Assembly: GCF_036409155.1 (NCBI RefSeq)
Contig: NZ_JAZGLW010000003.1
Span: forward strand, 532,308 to 596,307
Origin: Mycobacterium sp. 050128
GTDB taxonomy: Bacteria > Actinomycetota > Actinomycetes > Mycobacteriales > Mycobacteriaceae
Length of the DNA: 64,000 nt
Direction of reading: 5' to 3'
Notes under the pieces: model-generated
Told to the model about the DNA's origin: nothing
Databases searched by the model: none
What the model saw: the letters and a program-made list of their open reading frames with translations, nothing else
In this document: piece after piece, positions 51,663-60,479 of the stretch
Position numbering within the stretch: the first letter of the stretch is position 1
Layout of the letters: each line of letters opens with the position of its first letter
Position numbers and translations under genes: made by a program

Positions 51663-51833
51663 ATGGCTCGTGTTGCAGGAGCGAAAGTAATTGTCCTCCA
51701 GTCACACCCGGTTTGGATTGCCGCTCAACAGCTTGCGCGCGAGCGTAGCGAAGCGATGCGCCGCCATCCCTCATTCGGCGCCCATCAGCGTGCGGTCGGC
51801 CAGGGGGATGTCGGACTTCCCGGGAGCCGTTGA
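51663..51833 (+). CDS. Small hypothetical protein (56 aa)
   Basis: A 56-codon open frame starting MARVAGAKVIVLQSHP and continuing with the Arg-rich RERSEAMRRHPSFGAHQRAV. It has a mediocre GGGATAGAAG ribosome site. A DosR-type box stands 37 bp upstream, at the spacing seen for real DosR promoters, which is the main support. No family is recognised and there is no membrane helix. It may be a genuine small dormancy protein or the remains of a longer gene. Confidence 0.35.
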   Translation: MARVAGAKVIVLQSHPVWIAAQQLARERSEAMRRHPSFGAHQRAVGQGDVGLPGSR

Positions 51834-51921
51834 CAGCTTGCACGCCGTTGCGTGAAGGCGTCGACGTCGCAATGCCATTCGCGGCGCCCGGCGATTGACG
51901 GGTATTCCGTCATACACGCAC

Positions 51922-51931
51922 ACATATATGT
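51922..51931. promoter_or_regulatory. AT-rich palindrome in the SDR promoter
   Basis: ACATATATGT is a perfect 10-bp palindrome flanked by CATACA and ATG, 83 bp before the SDR start. It could be a -10-like element or an operator. Confidence 0.25.
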
Positions 51932-52013
51932 ATGGTGACGATTGGGCCGGAGTAGCGTGTTTCGGCTTAGCCTATTCAGACCCGGATGACGCACCACATG
52001 ACAGGAGAACGCA

Positions 52014-52796
52014 GTGGCAGAACGGCTGGCGGGCAAGGTGGCGCTGATTAGTGGGGGTGCGCGGGGGATGGGTGCCTCGCACGTGCGGATGCTGGTGGAT
52101 GAGGGAGCCAAGGTCGTGTTCGGCGACATCCTCGACGACGAAGGCAAGGCAGTAGCGGCGGAGGTCGGCGACTCGGCTCGTTACCTGCATCTCGATGTGA
52201 CGAAGCCCGACGACTGGGATGCCGCGGTAGCCACCGCGCTGCACGAGTTCGGCAGCGTCGACGTGCTGGTGAACAACGCCGGCATCATCAACATCGGCAC
52301 CTTTGAGGACTACGCGCTCATGGAATGGCAGCGGATCCTCGACATCAATTTGACCGGTGTGTTTCTCGGCATCCGCGCCGTGGTGGCACCGATGAAGGAA
52401 GCCGGACGCGGCTCGATCATCAACATCTCTTCGATCGAAGGTATTGCCGGTACGATCGCCTGCCACGGTTACACGGCAACGAAATTCGCTGTCCGGGGTT
52501 TGACAAAGTCGGCGGCGCTGGAGCTCGGACCCAGCGGAATCCGAGTGAACTCAATCCATCCCGGCCTGATCAAGACCCCGATGACCGAGTGGGTTCCCGA
52601 CGACCTCTTCCAGACCGCGCTCGGCCGGGCTGCCGACCCCAAGGAGGTCTCCAGTCTGGTGGTCTATCTGGCCAGCGACGAGTCCAGCTATTCCACGGGT
52701 TCGGAGTTCGTGGTCGACGGCGGCACCACCGCCGGCTTGGGGCACAAAGATTTTTCCGCCGTGCAGACCGATGCGCAACCGGAGTGGGTTACGTAG
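52014..52796 (+). CDS. fabG3: Short-chain dehydrogenase, FabG3/Rv2002-like (3alpha,20beta-hydroxysteroid dehydrogenase type)
   Basis: A 260-residue classical [18 protein letters not shown] at the Rossmann turn (about 12-26), NNAGI near 87, ISSIEG with the catalytic Ser near 138, YTATK (about 153-157) as the active-site pair, and [11 protein letters not shown] at the end. It is close to M. tuberculosis Rv2002/FabG3 throughout, an NADH-dependent hydroxysteroid dehydrogenase. Start GTG 52014 follows AGGAGAACGCA. In M. tuberculosis Rv2002 lies near Rv2004c-Rv2007c, so its position at the end of this island is in keeping. Its stop overlaps the convergent mmpL stop by eight bases. Confidence 0.92.
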   Translation: MAERLAGKVALISGGARGMGASHVRMLVDEGAKVVFGDILDDEGKAVAAEVGDSARYLHLDVTKPDDWDAAVATALHEFGSVDVLVNNAGIINIGTFEDYALMEWQRILDINLTGVFLGIRAVVAPMKEAGRGSIINISSIEGIAGTIACHGYTATKFAVRGLTKSAALELGPSGIRVNSIHPGLIKTPMTEWVPDDLFQTALGRAADPKEVSSLVVYLASDESSYSTGSEFVVDGGTTAGLGHKDFSAVQTDAQPEWVT

Positions 52797-55701
52797 CGGC
52801 AGTTACCGATTCGGGTTCCGCGGCGGGCTTGCCATTTGGATCAGGCCATGGCGAGGGGAGCGGGCGTTGCCGCACTCGTTGCGGCCACCAGAACCACTTA
52901 CCCAACAGCGCGGCAATCGATGGCGTCATCAGCGACCGCACGATCAGCGTGTCGAAGAGCAGGCCCAGACCGATGGTGGTACCTACTTGGCCGATGACGG
53001 TCAGCTCGCTGACCGCCATGGTCATCATCGTGAAGGCGAAGACCAACCCCGCCGAGGTGACGACCGAACCGGTACCGCCCATCGACCGGATGATTCCGGT
53101 GTTCAAGCCGGCGTGGATCTCCTCCTTGAACCGCGCCACCAGCAACAGGTTGTAGTCAGCGCCCACGGCAAGCAGGATGATCACCGACATCGCGAGCACC
53201 ATCCAGTGCAGCTCAATGCCGATGATGTGCTGCCAGATCAGCACCGACAGCCCGAACGACGCACCCAGCGAGAGCAACACGGTTCCCACGATGACCGCTG
53301 AGGCCACCACGCCTCGGGTGATGATCAGCATGATGATGAAAATCAGGCAGAGCGAAGCAATTCCAGCGATCAGCAGGTCATAGGTGTTGCCGTCACTGAG
53401 GTCTTTGTATATTGCCGCGGTGCCCGCGAGGTAGATCTTGGAGCCCTCCAGCGGCGTGCCCTTGAGTGCTTCGTAGGCAGCCTTCTTGATCGCCGCGATG
53501 TGCGAAATGCCTTCTTGAGACATCGGATCGCCGTCGTGGCTGATGATGAAACGCACGGCGTGGCCGTCGGGGGAGATGAAGTTCTTCATGCCCTTTTTGA
53601 ATTCGGCGTTGTTGAAGACCTCCGGCGGCAGGTAGAACGAGTCGTCGTTCTTGGACGCGTCGAACGCCTTACCCATGGCGTTCGAGTTCTTCTGGGCCTC
53701 GTTTTGCTGATCCTGCAGACCCTTTTGCGTCGAATACATGGTCAGCATCGTGGTTTTCATGGCCTTCATGTTTTCGATCATGGAAGGCATCAGCGCCACC
53801 ATCTGGGGCATCAGGGTGTCGAGATGATCCATGATGGGCAACAGGCTTTCGATGTCGTCGGTCATCGTGTCGATGCCGTCGAGGCCGTCGAAGACGGAGC
53901 GCAGCGACCAGCAGATCGGGATGTCGAAGCAGTGCTTCTCCCAGTAGAGGTAGCTGCGGACCGGGCGGAAGAAGTCCTCGAAATCCGCCATGTGGTCGCG
54001 TAATTCGTTGATGTCGATGGTCATGTCGTGCATCTTTTTGACCATCTGGTGCATGTCGTTGGCCATCTGCACGGTGATGCTCGACATCTTCTCCATGCTG
54101 TCGATCGTCGTCTGCATCATGTCGGCCTGCTTGAGCATGTCGGCCATCTGGTCTTCTTGATACTTCTGGTTCATCTGCTGGCTGACGCCCTGCATGCTGA
54201 TCTGGAATGGGATCGAGGTGTGCTCGATCGGTGTGCCCTCGGGCCTGGTAATGGACTGCACGCGGCCGATTCCCGGCACCCGGAAGATCGTCTTGGCGAT
54301 CTTGTCGATGACCAGGAAGTCCGCGGAGTTCCGCAGATCGTGATCGCTTTCGATCATCAGCACTTCGGGGTTCATCCGCGCGTGCGAGAAGTGTCGGTCC
54401 GCGGCTTCGTAACCCTCGTTCGCGGGCAGGTCGGCAGGCAAATAGTTGCGGTCGTTGTAATTGGTGCGGTATCCCGGCAGCGTCAGCAGGCCGACGAGCG
54501 CGACCCCGATCGTCATGACCAGGATCGGCCCGGGCCACCTCACCACGACGGCGCCGACCTTGCGCCACATGCGAATACGTTGCGTGCGCTTGGGCTCCAG
54601 TGTCTTACCGAAACGTGTTGCCACCGCGACGACGGCGGGACCGAGCGTCAGTGCCGCTGCCACCACGACTACCATGCCGATGGCCAGTGGGATGCCCAAC
54701 GTTTGGAAGTAGGGCAGGTTGGTGAAGTGCAGGCAGAACGTGGCGCCGGCAATGGTCAAGCCGGAGCCTGCCACCACATGCGCGGTGCCGTGGAACATGT
54801 CGTAGTACGCATCTTCGCGGGAGTTGCCTTTACCCCGGGCCTCCTGATACCGGCCGATCAAAAAGATCGCATAGTCAGTGGCGGCCGCGATCGCCAACGT
54901 GACCAACAGGTTGGTGGCGAAGGTAGAGAGCCCAATGATGTTGTGATAGCCCAGAAAGGCGACCATTCCGCGCGCGGCCGACAGCTCCAACACCACCATC
55001 ACCAGCGTCAGCAACAGCGTGACGATCGACCGATAGACCAATAACAGCATGGCGATGATCACGGTGAACGTGCACATCGTGATGAGTTGCACGCTGCGGT
55101 CACCGGCCATGTGCTGATCCGCTGAGAGCGCGGCAGGCCCGGTGACGTAGGCCTTCACCCCGTTGGGCGGGGGCACACTTTTGACGATGTCTTGGACGGA
55201 CTCGACGGAGTCGTTGGCCAACGCTTCGCCTTGATTACCGGCGAGGTAGACCTGAACGTAGGCGGCCTTGCCGTCATTGCTCTGCGCGCCCGCACCGGTC
55301 AGCGGGTCGCTCCACATGTCTTGAACGTGCTCAACGTATTTGGTGTCGGCGTCGAGCTTCTTGACGATCGTGTCGTAGTAGGCGTGAGCGTCGGCGCCGA
55401 GCGGTTTTTGGCCCTCGAGCACGATCATGATCGAACTGTTGGACTTGTATTCGTTGAACACCGCACCCATGCGTTTGGTCGCGACCACCGATTGCGCATC
55501 GTCGGGGGCCATCGAGACCGAGCGCATCTTCCCGACGGTGTCCAGGTCGGGGACGATGGTGCTGAGCACCGCGATGAGCCCAATCCAGCCCAGGATGATG
55601 ACGATGGCGAATTTCCGGATGAAACGCGGGATCTTTTCGCGCACCGGCTCTGCGGCCGTGGGGAGCGTGTCGGTGCGAGCGTCGTTAAACGTTGTACTCA
55701 T
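52789..55701 (-). CDS. MmpL-family RND transporter (MmpL4/5-like)
   Basis: A 970-residue RND transporter. A transmembrane helix at about 30-50 is followed by a large periplasmic domain and a first block of helices with [19 protein letters not shown]. The second half holds a Met-rich coiled-coil-like insert (about 510-670), then a second helix block with [15 protein letters not shown]. The GxxxDYxxF and GADYNLL motifs hold the proton-relay Asp-Tyr pairs. MmpL4/5 proteins export siderophores or other lipids with MmpS. The start overlaps mmpS (ATGA), and a TetR gene with candidate operator lies upstream. Confidence 0.93.
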   Translation of the reverse strand: MSTTFNDARTDTLPTAAEPVREKIPRFIRKFAIVIILGWIGLIAVLSTIVPDLDTVGKMRSVSMAPDDAQSVVATKRMGAVFNEYKSNSSIMIVLEGQKPLGADAHAYYDTIVKKLDADTKYVEHVQDMWSDPLTGAGAQSNDGKAAYVQVYLAGNQGEALANDSVESVQDIVKSVPPPNGVKAYVTGPAALSADQHMAGDRSVQLITMCTFTVIIAMLLLVYRSIVTLLLTLVMVVLELSAARGMVAFLGYHNIIGLSTFATNLLVTLAIAAATDYAIFLIGRYQEARGKGNSREDAYYDMFHGTAHVVAGSGLTIAGATFCLHFTNLPYFQTLGIPLAIGMVVVVAAALTLGPAVVAVATRFGKTLEPKRTQRIRMWRKVGAVVVRWPGPILVMTIGVALVGLLTLPGYRTNYNDRNYLPADLPANEGYEAADRHFSHARMNPEVLMIESDHDLRNSADFLVIDKIAKTIFRVPGIGRVQSITRPEGTPIEHTSIPFQISMQGVSQQMNQKYQEDQMADMLKQADMMQTTIDSMEKMSSITVQMANDMHQMVKKMHDMTIDINELRDHMADFEDFFRPVRSYLYWEKHCFDIPICWSLRSVFDGLDGIDTMTDDIESLLPIMDHLDTLMPQMVALMPSMIENMKAMKTTMLTMYSTQKGLQDQQNEAQKNSNAMGKAFDASKNDDSFYLPPEVFNNAEFKKGMKNFISPDGHAVRFIISHDGDPMSQEGISHIAAIKKAAYEALKGTPLEGSKIYLAGTAAIYKDLSDGNTYDLLIAGIASLCLIFIIMLIITRGVVASAVIVGTVLLSLGASFGLSVLIWQHIIGIELHWMVLAMSVIILLAVGADYNLLLVARFKEEIHAGLNTGIIRSMGGTGSVVTSAGLVFAFTMMTMAVSELTVIGQVGTTIGLGLLFDTLIVRSLMTPSIAALLGKWFWWPQRVRQRPLPSPWPDPNGKPAAEPESVTAAT

Positions 55702-56132
55702 GCGGATTTCACCAGGCAGAAGGTCAGGGCGTGCACGCCGGTGGTTATCTTCTCGTCCTTGACTTCGTCATCGATGGTGATTCGGCAACCGAGGTAGTCG
55801 CCGTCGCTTTGCGCCGAGAGGTTCGGGAAGACGGACGGGGCGGTTGTGGTGAGGACGAGTGTCCATGGCAACGGCGCGCCGTCGACCCGTGTCGGGTCGG
55901 CGGACAGGTCCAAGTAGTTCACGTTGGCGTGGCTTGCCGAGCCGAAGACCTCGTACTTGACGACCTTGGGCTTGAACGGCTTGGAGTCATCGAGTCGCGG
56001 ACTGGTCAAGACGCCGGTGTCGTGGAGGCCGAAGAAGGACTTGACCCGCACCACGGCAAAGCCGCCGACCACCACCACCGCCACGATCAAGAGCGGCAAC
56101 CACGCGTTCCGCACAATCTTCGATAGCAGCAA
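55698..56132 (-). CDS. MmpS-family membrane protein
   Basis: A 144-residue protein with one N-terminal transmembrane helix ([19 protein letters not shown]) and a periplasmic beta-domain, with [20 protein letters not shown] and [20 protein letters not shown] in the standard order. MmpS proteins act with MmpL transporters in export. The two genes overlap by four bases. The 280-bp region upstream holds a palindrome at 56375. Confidence 0.93.
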   Translation of the reverse strand: MLLSKIVRNAWLPLLIVAVVVVGGFAVVRVKSFFGLHDTGVLTSPRLDDSKPFKPKVVKYEVFGSASHANVNYLDLSADPTRVDGAPLPWTLVLTTTAPSVFPNLSAQSDGDYLGCRITIDDEVKDEKITTGVHALTFCLVKSA

Positions 56133-56374
56133 CTACGCGCGTCCTTTTCTCGTCACCATGGCCACCGCCCGCACAACTCGCGGGCTCGGGTGCACACGAG
56201 CCGCATGACTCAGCATCGGATTTCGGCCCTTGCCGTGACGTGCGCGCCCGATCGTTCCGTGCGGATGAAGCTGACGGCGCGCGCCGGCGGTCGTCCCCGA
56301 GCACCGACGCGTGCCTCGCTTTGCGGAAGCGTCCCCGAACACCGCCACCAGCGCATACTACATGATCTGCATAT

Positions 56375-56391
56375 CTTGCACATCATGCAAG
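56375..56391. promoter_or_regulatory. Candidate TetR operator upstream of mmpS
   Basis: CTTGCA-CATCA-TGCAAG is a perfect 6-bp inverted repeat located between the TetR stop and mmpS. Related TTGCA half-sites recur at 57032-57056 in the promoter of the TetR gene itself (GTTGCACGTTC, then TGCACATTTTGCA), as expected for an autoregulating repressor of mmpS-mmpL. Confidence 0.55.
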
Positions 56392-56412
56392 ATTTGCCCG
56401 CGGTGTTTCAGA

Positions 56413-57021
56413 TCACTTTGTGAAGATGCTGTTCACGAGCGCGGCGGCCCGCTCGACATACGGCATCGGCGTGTCGTCGGGATCCACCGGCTCGCTACCT
56501 GCCCACTTTTCGATGCCGGAACGGACCGCGGTCAGGGCCAGCGCGGAAATCAGGGCGGCCATCTCGTCGTCCGGCTTCATGTCCTGGCGGCGCACGATGA
56601 TGTCGGTCAGCTGAAGCTGAAAGCGCTCCAGGTCCGCGAGGAACGCGGCCAACACCGCGGGGGAGGTCTTGGCGAGTTCGAGCATGTGGGCGGCCTGCTC
56701 GCGAAGGGGCGGCACGTCGCGCAGATGGTGCGCTGCCAGCGTGATCAGCTCTGCCAACACCACCGAGTAGGGGGCGGGTCCGGCCGCGACGAAATCCGCG
56801 ACCAGCTCGGCAGGAATGTCCGATGGGCCGTAGGCGATGGCGGACTCTTTGTTCGGGAAGTAGTTGAAGAAAGTGCGCGTCGAGATACCGGCTTCGGCGC
56901 AGATTTCCTCGATGGTCACCTTGTCGAAGCCGCGCTCAAGGGCCAGCCGCACCGCGGCATCGCGGATGTCTGCGCTGGTCTCGCGCCGACGCCGCTCACG
57001 CAGTCCCATCGGGTTGGCCAT
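56413..57021 (-). CDS. TetR-family regulator of the mmpS-mmpL operon (probable)
   Basis: A 202-residue TetR protein. The HTH is TIEEICAEAGISTRTFFNYF at about residues 35-54, followed by a helical effector domain. The ATG 57021 is preferred to the upstream frame opening at 57048, which starts with Cys-rich non-family residues and overlaps promoter half-sites. It lies directly upstream of mmpS-mmpL on the same strand, and TTGCA-type inverted repeats occur both before it and before mmpS, supporting control of both. Confidence 0.87.
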   Translation of the reverse strand: MANPMGLRERRRRETSADIRDAAVRLALERGFDKVTIEEICAEAGISTRTFFNYFPNKESAIAYGPSDIPAELVADFVAAGPAPYSVVLAELITLAAHHLRDVPPLREQAAHMLELAKTSPAVLAAFLADLERFQLQLTDIIVRRQDMKPDDEMAALISALALTAVRSGIEKWAGSEPVDPDDTPMPYVERAAALVNSIFTK

Positions 57022-57031
57022 ACCCCCATAG

Positions 57032-57056
57032 TTGCACGTTCTGCACATTTTGCAGT
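57032..57056. promoter_or_regulatory. TTGCA-repeat cluster in the tetR promoter
   Basis: Three half-sites, TTGCAC, TGCAC and TTTGCAG, occur within about 25 bp immediately before the TetR start. They share the TTGCA core with the palindrome at 56375 and are a probable autoregulatory operator. Confidence 0.4.
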
Positions 57057-57078
57057 CAACTAGCTCGTAGAGGCGCCC

Positions 57079-58020
57079 TTACCCGGGCTGGTCCTCCCCG
57101 GGCGACGCCAAAGCAGCCCAGAGATGATCGCGCTGGCTGGCGAAGAATTTCGCCGAGATCGGCGCCTTTTCCACGATGTTGTCGAACGCGTGAAACGCGC
57201 CGGGGGCGATTTCCAGATGGACGGGCACGCCCGCCTCGCGCAGCCGGCGCGCGTAATCGAGGCACTCTTGATAGAAGAGGTCCAACGTCCCGACGCCGAT
57301 CCACGCCGGCGGGAGCCCGGACAGATCCGCTCGACGCCCCGGGGCCGCCACGATGGGATCCGCTCCGTCGAGGTACCACCGCCACGCCTGTTGGTTGTCG
57401 TCTTCGGTCCACATGATGCGCTTGCGCCCGTCCCCATTTGCGCCGGTGCGATCGTCGAGCATGGGATACACCAGCATCTGGTAAGCGAGTTCGACGTCAT
57501 TCCGGTCGTGTGCGCGTTGGGCCAGTGCTGCGGCGAAATGCCCACCGGCGCTTGCGCCGCCCACGGCGATTCGATCGGGGTTGACCCACGGCTGGCGGGC
57601 CAGCCACAGCAGCGCCGCATAGCAGTCGTCGACCGGTGTCGGGTACGGGTGCTCGGGTGCGAGGCGGTATTTGACGGCTGCCACTGCGACGCCGGTGAGG
57701 CGAGATAGTTTGCGGCAGAACTTGTCGTCCTGCACGGGGGTTCCCATGATGGTGCCGCCGCCATGGATCCACAACAGCGCGGGCGCCCGGTCGGGGAGGC
57801 CCGCCGTACGGTGCATGCGGACTTTGACGTGTTCGTTGACCGCGACCACTGGTACATCGCGGAGCCGGCCGGCGTTGCCGAGGATTCCCATGATGGCTCG
57901 CTGGAACTTGTAGCCGCGATGCAGGGCGTATCCCCGGGGTAGAAAGCGCGCCACCTTACGCAGATCGGGATCCACGGCTTGTGGTCCGGTGAAGGCATTC
58001 TCGGGCAAGACATTCGCCAT
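57079..58020 (-). CDS. Alpha/beta hydrolase, hormone-sensitive-lipase (Lip) family
   Basis: A 313-residue esterase/lipase. The oxyanion-hole motif is HGGG in LLWIHGGGTIMG (about 86-89), the nucleophile elbow is GASAGG (Ser near 157), the Asp is in GTLDLFYQECL and the His in GAFHAFD. This places it in the HSL/LipN-type family that hydrolyses short to medium acyl esters. The ATG at 58020 starts the recognisable protein; 58041 is a longer alternative. It is transcribed toward the TetR gene but has a 58-bp gap with regulatory repeats. Confidence 0.87.
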   Translation of the reverse strand: MANVLPENAFTGPQAVDPDLRKVARFLPRGYALHRGYKFQRAIMGILGNAGRLRDVPVVAVNEHVKVRMHRTAGLPDRAPALLWIHGGGTIMGTPVQDDKFCRKLSRLTGVAVAAVKYRLAPEHPYPTPVDDCYAALLWLARQPWVNPDRIAVGGASAGGHFAAALAQRAHDRNDVELAYQMLVYPMLDDRTGANGDGRKRIMWTEDDNQQAWRWYLDGADPIVAAPGRRADLSGLPPAWIGVGTLDLFYQECLDYARRLREAGVPVHLEIAPGAFHAFDNIVEKAPISAKFFASQRDHLWAALASPGEDQPG

Positions 58021-58093
58021 GGGTGTTCTCTGTTCCCTCACGCCGGCAGGCCATTTTGACCATACACAGCGATAACACCGTTCCTACGAGGGG

Positions 58094-58714
58094 TTATCGG
58101 GCCGCGTCAGCAATCTGAACGGGGTATCCGGCGCGCAAGATTCGCACCGTGGACGGCGGGGTGAGCACCGTGGCCTGCCCGCTTGCAGGCCGAAGCAGCT
58201 TGTGCCGGTAGGCGTTGTCTCGGTCCCAGGCCGCGAGGTGGCCGCCGACGACGACGGCTGGTCCGGAGTCTGTGGCGACGAATACGCCGTCGGGCAGATT
58301 GGTCCAATTGGCGCGGTGGCCCGCCTTGCCGCGCCGTTCCCGATGTAGCTGGGCATCCATTTCTTTCGCGTAAATTGTTGTCCCGCGGTGCGTTTCGATC
58401 CATAACGATCGGTAGGCCAGGTAGGCGCGGTGTCGGCATTCGCCGCACGGGCGATGTCCGGCAGCCAGCGCGACCGCCTCGTCAAGGAAGAACAGCGGCG
58501 TGTAGCGGTTGGGTTCCCACTGCGCCACTCGGCGGCCCCGGAACGACAGCACACAGGTAATCCATGTCGTGTCCTGATGGTTGCGAACGACGTCGCGACC
58601 GGCGCGGCTCTCGTGCAGGCGCCCGCGGTTGCCCATCCAGGCGCCCCGGCCGGGGGCGGCGATGATCTCGCCCAGTGGTGAGACGCGATTGCGCGCCGGC
58701 CCGGCCGTCGTCAT
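58094..58714 (-). CDS. Conserved hypothetical protein with Ada-like CxxC motif
   Basis: A 206-residue protein of unknown function. Its middle contains EAVALAAGHRPCGECRHRAY, reminiscent of the zinc/methyl-acceptor Cys region of Ada N-terminal domains, but the full Ada Cys set is not present. The rest has many Arg and Trp residues and no membrane segment. It overlaps the methyltransferase gene upstream by four bases (ATGA), so it belongs to the sigma factor-methyltransferase operon. A role in alkylation damage is suggested by context only. Confidence 0.7.
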   Translation of the reverse strand: MTTAGPARNRVSPLGEIIAAPGRGAWMGNRGRLHESRAGRDVVRNHQDTTWITCVLSFRGRRVAQWEPNRYTPLFFLDEAVALAAGHRPCGECRHRAYLAYRSLWIETHRGTTIYAKEMDAQLHRERRGKAGHRANWTNLPDGVFVATDSGPAVVVGGHLAAWDRDNAYRHKLLRPASGQATVLTPPSTVRILRAGYPVQIADAAR

Positions 58715-59313
58715 CCCTCCCGCTCAAGGTCGAGCAGCATGCGTTTGGCGACGGGTCCGCCGCGGTAGGCGCCCACGGCTCCGTCGGATCGGATCACCCG
58801 ATGACACGGCACCACGATCGGGATCGGATTGGTCGCGCACGCGGTGCCCACCGCGCGCACCGCCTTGGGGGAGCCGGCGAGTCGCGCCAGCGCGGCGTAG
58901 CTGGCCGTGGCGCCGTAGCCGACGTCGTTGTTGAGGTGCTCCAGCACCGTGCGCCGAAACCCTTGCGACAGTGACCAGTCCAACGTGACGTCGAAGGTGT
59001 GCCGGCGACCGGCGAAGTATTCGTCGAGCTGTCGCACGATCGGGTCCAGCCGCGTCGGCGCCTCGAGCATCCGCGGACTGATCCGCTTCGACAGCGTTAG
59101 CAGCACGCCGTCTCGGTCCTCGTTCGCAAACGCCACCCTGACCAGTCCGAGCGGGGTGGCGGCCAGCAGCAGCGGCCCGACTGCGGAATCAACTGTGCGA
59201 TAGGCGATGTCGAGCAGATTGCCAGCCTGGGCATCCCGTTCGAGACGGGTGTGCAGGCGCTGCAGATGATCCGTATCGACGGGGTAGAGGTCGGCGAGGT
59301 CAGTCGAGGTCAT
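58711..59313 (-). CDS. O6-alkylguanine-DNA alkyltransferase-like protein
   Basis: A 200-residue methylated-DNA-protein cysteine methyltransferase. The acceptor Cys170 is in IPIVVPCHRV, preceded by ASYAALARLAGSPKAVRAVG, the DNA-binding wing, and followed by GAYRGGPVAKRMLLDLE. The N-terminal 40 residues are an extension with DTDHLQRLHTRLERDAQAG. Start ATG 59313 is supported by AAGGA seven bases upstream. It overlaps the end of the ECF sigma gene by 14 bp. It removes alkyl groups from guanine by irreversible transfer. A second, shorter methyltransferase is encoded at 59967. Confidence 0.88.
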   Translation of the reverse strand: MTSTDLADLYPVDTDHLQRLHTRLERDAQAGNLLDIAYRTVDSAVGPLLLAATPLGLVRVAFANEDRDGVLLTLSKRISPRMLEAPTRLDPIVRQLDEYFAGRRHTFDVTLDWSLSQGFRRTVLEHLNNDVGYGATASYAALARLAGSPKAVRAVGTACATNPIPIVVPCHRVIRSDGAVGAYRGGPVAKRMLLDLEREG

Positions 59314-59815
59314 GTTCATTCCTTGTGGTGTCGATAAGGGGATAGGTGCGCCGCAGGGTGGCGATGCCATCCGCTGCGGCCCGGCGGGCGGCGTTAACGC
59401 TGCTGTCGAGGATCGTTGCGATCTCGGCGTAGGGCAGGCCTGCCAGATAGTGGTAGGCCACGGCCTGACGTTGCTTGGGCGGTAGTGCACTTACGGCCGC
59501 GTCCAGGTCGAGATCGTGACCATCGGCTCGTTCCCCGGCGGGGGAGTCGGGGGCATCGGCGACCGGGATGGCCCGCCGTGCCGCCGCGCGAGTGATGTCG
59601 ATGGCTTTGCGGTGAGCAATAGTGACCAGCCACGCTTCGACATTGGCGTCGGCCGGCAGTTGCGGGTAGGCCTTCAACGCGGCCAGGAAGGTGTCCGACC
59701 AAGCGTCGTCTGCGTCGCTGTGGCCGACCACGGCGCGCACCACCCGCAACACCGTCGCGCCGTGCTGTGCCACGACGGCCTCGAACGGCATCTTCACCTG
59801 CTGTTCGGCCTTCAC
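59300..59815 (-). CDS. ECF-type RNA polymerase sigma factor
   Basis: A 171-residue sigma factor with region 2 (WSDTFLAALKAYPQLPADAN, AWLVTIAHRKAIDITR) and region 4 (LPPKQRQAVAYHYLAGLPYA, EIATILDSSVNAARRAA). It is short, with no extra C-terminal domain, and no anti-sigma gene is adjacent. It begins at GTG 59815 and overlaps the alkyltransferase gene downstream, which implies that it controls or is co-induced with DNA-alkylation repair. The divergent gene at 59967 is also an alkyltransferase, with a shared 150-bp promoter region. Confidence 0.85.
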   Translation of the reverse strand: MKAEQQVKMPFEAVVAQHGATVLRVVRAVVGHSDADDAWSDTFLAALKAYPQLPADANVEAWLVTIAHRKAIDITRAAARRAIPVADAPDSPAGERADGHDLDLDAAVSALPPKQRQAVAYHYLAGLPYAEIATILDSSVNAARRAAADGIATLRRTYPLIDTTRNEHDLD

Positions 59816-59966
59816 CGTGATGTCACCGATGGGTGTGACTGATCATGGGATCTCCTCTTGCTCCTGATGTGAAGACGTCGGCGGAACGTGAAATGTGAGA
59901 AATCAATTCGCACCCCATCTCACGCTTCCGGACCGGTCATCGTCTACCGGTAAAGGAGGTTCAACG

Positions 59967-60479
59967 ATGACAGCACGACACACGGTGATCGATAGCCCGT
60001 TGGGCGAGCTGACCCTGGTCGCCGGCGACGACGCTCTGACGGGTGTGTATTTCCCGCATCATTGGCGCCCGCCTGCCGCGGCTGCCCTCGGCGAGTACGT
60101 CGAACCGGCCGCCGACGACCTGTTCCGTCGCACCACCGAGCAGCTGAATGAGTATCTCGACGGAGAGCGCACCCGATTCGACCTTCCCATCGCGTTGGTG
60201 GGCGACCCGCTTCGGCGTCGGGTCTGGGATCGGCTTGTCGGAATCGGCTACGGCCAGACGAAGACATACGGCGAGCTGGCCGCGGAACTGGCCGGCGGCA
60301 CGACCGCGTACGAAGTGGGCCAGGCGGTCGGGCGCAATCCGCTGAGCATCGTCGTTCCGTGCCATCGGGTCGTCGGAAAGGACGGCGCGCTAACCGGTTA
60401 CGCGGGCGGCCTGAAGCGCAAACGATACTTGTTGGAGTTGGAGGCGCCGGCACCCGCGGTGGCTGGCAAGCTGTTCTGA
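59967..60479 (+). CDS. ogt: O6-methylguanine-DNA methyltransferase (Ogt)
   Basis: A 170-residue methyltransferase. The active-site Cys132 is in IVVPCHRVVG, with GYGQTKTYGELAAELAGG as the helix-turn-helix DNA-binding part and GYAGGLKRKRYLLELE at the end. It has an excellent ribosome binding site, AAAGGAGGT, at 59952-59960. It repairs O6-alkylguanine by suicide transfer. Its stop overlaps the start of the 2OG-Fe oxygenase gene (TGATG), so the two are translated together; it is divergent from the sigma factor. Confidence 0.94.
   Translation: MTARHTVIDSPLGELTLVAGDDALTGVYFPHHWRPPAAAALGEYVEPAADDLFRRTTEQLNEYLDGERTRFDLPIALVGDPLRRRVWDRLVGIGYGQTKTYGELAAELAGGTTAYEVGQAVGRNPLSIVVPCHRVVGKDGALTGYAGGLKRKRYLLELEAPAPAVAGKLF

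Larger units (their letters stand above)
51557..52013. other. 457-bp intergenic region between tgs1 and the SDR gene
   Basis: It contains a DosR-type box at 51613-51626, a short hairpin CCCTT-TC-AAGGG (51624-51635), the small open frame at 51663-51833 and an AT-rich palindrome at 51922-51931 near the SDR promoter. No other gene was found. Confidence 0.5.
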
